Below, in pieces: positions 56,741 to 57,886 of a DNA stretch of 57,886 nt (position 1 is the first letter of the stretch; the number at the start of each line of letters is the position of its first letter). Made by a program: the position numbers and the translations under genes. Source of the stretch: a virus; the IMG/VR virus record IMGVR_UViG_3300045973_000815, positions 1 through 57,886 of that record; one strand, given 5' to 3'. The notes below the pieces were generated by a model. The model was given only the letters and a program-made list of their open reading frames with translations. It did not search any database and was not told the DNA's origin.

Positions 56741-56979
56741 GTTTCACCTCGATGGTCCTGCGTTGAAATCATCCCCTGCTCCTTCGCCATGTCGAGCCAC
56801 ACGGCCTTCTCGGCATCGCTGTGAAACCAGAGGCCGTACGCGTCGAAAAAGTAGATGCCGTTATTGATTCGAATCGCCCCATGAAACGGCTTCCCGGGAG
56901 GGACTGAGGCATGGATGCGCAGCGGCAGTCCCGTCACGGACAGGCCTCCGAAGATGTCGCGCGGGTTCGTCGCGCTCAC
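56737..56979 (-). CDS. Small protein of unknown function
   Basis: 80 residues from GTG 56979, overlapping the HNH gene stop by 3 bases. Beta-rich with aromatic residues (AIRINNGIYFFDAYGLWF) and a short C-terminal helix. No family recognised. Confidence 0.6.
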   Translation of the reverse strand: MSATNPRDIFGGLSVTGLPLRIHASVPPGKPFHGAIRINNGIYFFDAYGLWFHSDAEKAVWLDMAKEQGMISTQDHRGET

Positions 56980-57485
56980 AGCTTCACCCGCTTGAACTCG
57001 ACGTGCTTCCACAACTTTCCGTAGAGAATCGCCTCGACAGTCGCGACGCTCACTGAGAAGCGCTTCGCCAGGTCCTTCACCTTCTCGCCCCTCTCGCGAA
57101 GGCCGATGAGTTGCCGCACCTTCTCCTCGGTGAACCTGGCGTTTGGGTGCTGAGCGCCGCGCGCGTACCTGCCATGGCGCAGCCGGTCGGCGGCGTTGTC
57201 GTGTGCGCTACCCCACGCGAGGTTGCTCGCGCAGTTGTTCATCGGGTTCCCATCAAGGTGCCTGACCTGTGCACCCTCAAAGGGAGGCGGCCCGTGGAAC
57301 GCGTCTGCAACCATGCGATGCACACCGACCGGACGAATTCCTGTGCTCGTCACGACAACGACGTTGAGGTATCCCTTTCTGTTCCGAACTTGCGCCAGAG
57401 CGAACGGAATGCGCCGCCGCCGAGCGCTCACGACGACGCCGTCGGCACTCACGAAGTACCCAGGGAATGAGGGGCACTCATTCAT
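56976..57485 (-). CDS. NUMOD4-type HNH endonuclease
   Basis: 169 residues from ATG 57485. An N-terminal NUMOD4-like opening (PGYFVSADGVVVSARRR), the HNH core (HRMVADAFHGPPPFEGAQVRHLDGNPMNNCASNLAWGS, containing H...RHLDGNPxNN) and a C-terminal helix-turn-helix (RGEKVKDLAKRFSVSVATVEAILYGKLW). A free-standing homing endonuclease wedged into the early leftward operon with overlaps on both sides. Confidence 0.88.
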   Translation of the reverse strand: MNECPSFPGYFVSADGVVVSARRRRIPFALAQVRNRKGYLNVVVVTSTGIRPVGVHRMVADAFHGPPPFEGAQVRHLDGNPMNNCASNLAWGSAHDNAADRLRHGRYARGAQHPNARFTEEKVRQLIGLRERGEKVKDLAKRFSVSVATVEAILYGKLWKHVEFKRVKL

Positions 57486-57886
57486 GGGTGACTCGCTTCA
57501 CGGAAATCACCCAGACCCACGGGTTCGCGTCCCACGACTCGGCGCCGTTGATGGCGCGCCAGAGGTCCGCGTAGGGCAGGCGGTGCGGCTGGTCGCCGAG
57601 CCGTGCGCCGTCGAACCCGGGCCCCGGAATCACCTGGTCAGGCGACACGTCGGTGAACGGCTGAACGCCCTCGGCCTTCGCGTCGTCGTCGGTGATGGCG
57701 TGCAGGCGCTCGACCCGCACGCCGGCCACCTCGAGCGTGAGGCGGCTCGCCCAGCGGGGCATGTGGATTGACGGCCGCCAGAACGCGTGCGGCGAGTCGC
57801 CGTCAGCCGAGTAGGCGAGGGCGTAGGCCATGGCGAGTTCATCGGGCGACCGCCCCTTGATCGAGTCGCGGCACCAGGCGGTCGAG
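57478..57886 (-). CDS. ASCH-domain phage protein, 3' part
   Basis: This is the end of the gene begun at 540; only the stop at 57478 is in this copy. SIHMPRWASRLTLEV and RVERLHAITDDDAKAEGV are conserved C-terminal signatures of the phage ASCH family, and WDANPWVWVISVKRV closes the domain. It overlaps the HNH gene start by 8 bases. Confidence 0.85.
   Translation of the reverse strand, partial: STAWCRDSIKGRSPDELAMAYALAYSADGDSPHAFWRPSIHMPRWASRLTLEVAGVRVERLHAITDDDAKAEGVQPFTDVSPDQVIPGPGFDGARLGDQPHRLPYADLWRAINGAESWDANPWVWVISVKRVTHE
57655..57886. repeat. Terminal direct repeat, right copy
   Basis: Matches 1-232 with 15 transitions. This copy encodes the conserved MPRWAS segment and is taken as the correct version. 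Confidence 0.9.

Overview
This window reads as the complete genome of a temperate, contractile-tailed phage of a GC-rich bacterium. The last 232 bases (57655-57886) repeat the first 232, so the contig closes on itself, and the gene cut at base 1 is completed at 57478. GC-rich codon use, a DUF2184-type major capsid, a DUF3383-type tail sheath with a DUF3277-type tube, NlpC/P60 lysis and a tyrosine integrase beside half of a tRNA gene point to a myovirus of a high-GC, probably Gram-negative, host (Pseudomonadota or Myxococcota). The host cannot be named from sequence alone.

Layout. (1) A leftward early block runs across the junction, from about 56979 through 1 to 6281. It holds an ASCH-domain protein, small proteins, a large ParB-like protein, a Bet/RecT-type annealing protein and a YqaJ-type exonuclease. 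(2) At 6.3-8.1 kb is a lysogeny module: a small ribbon-helix-helix-like protein, a tyrosine integrase and an attP-like tRNA-Gly(CCC) 5' half. (3) At 8.1-11.2 kb is replication: an initiator gene carrying a GGGAC iteron array inside its own reading frame, then a DnaB-type helicase. (4) At 11.2-18.3 kb is a densely overlapping train of small genes, many with CxxC zinc-ribbon motifs, plus HU, RusA and Dam homologues. (5) At 18.4-21.9 kb is a leftward block of small genes and a ParB-N/DNA-methyltransferase fusion. (6) At 21.9-36.9 kb are packaging, head and tail genes: terminase with an intein, portal, protease/scaffold, capsid, sheath, tube, frameshifting tail chaperones and tape measure. (7) At 37.6-39.4 kb are two membrane-anchored cargo genes, each behind the same promoter. 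(8) At 39.4-48.8 kb are baseplate and fibres. (9) At 49-51 kb is lysis. (10) At 51-54.8 kb are further virion proteins and a LAGLIDADG endonuclease. (11) At 54.8-57.9 kb another leftward block holds a third ParB-like protein, a helix-turn-helix protein and an HNH endonuclease.

Four things stand out. First, a 16-bp palindrome close to GTGCAANCGNTTGCAC occurs at nine places spread around the genome, in a phage with three ParB-domain proteins. Second, the terminase intein contains an HNH endonuclease gene on the opposite strand, while the intein frame stays open throughout. Third, many late genes lack a ribosome site and instead have a -10-like TANNNT exactly 6-7 bases before the start codon, as expected for leaderless mRNAs. 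Fourth, the two copies of the terminal overlap differ only by transitions, including complete G-to-A replacement over 23 bases.
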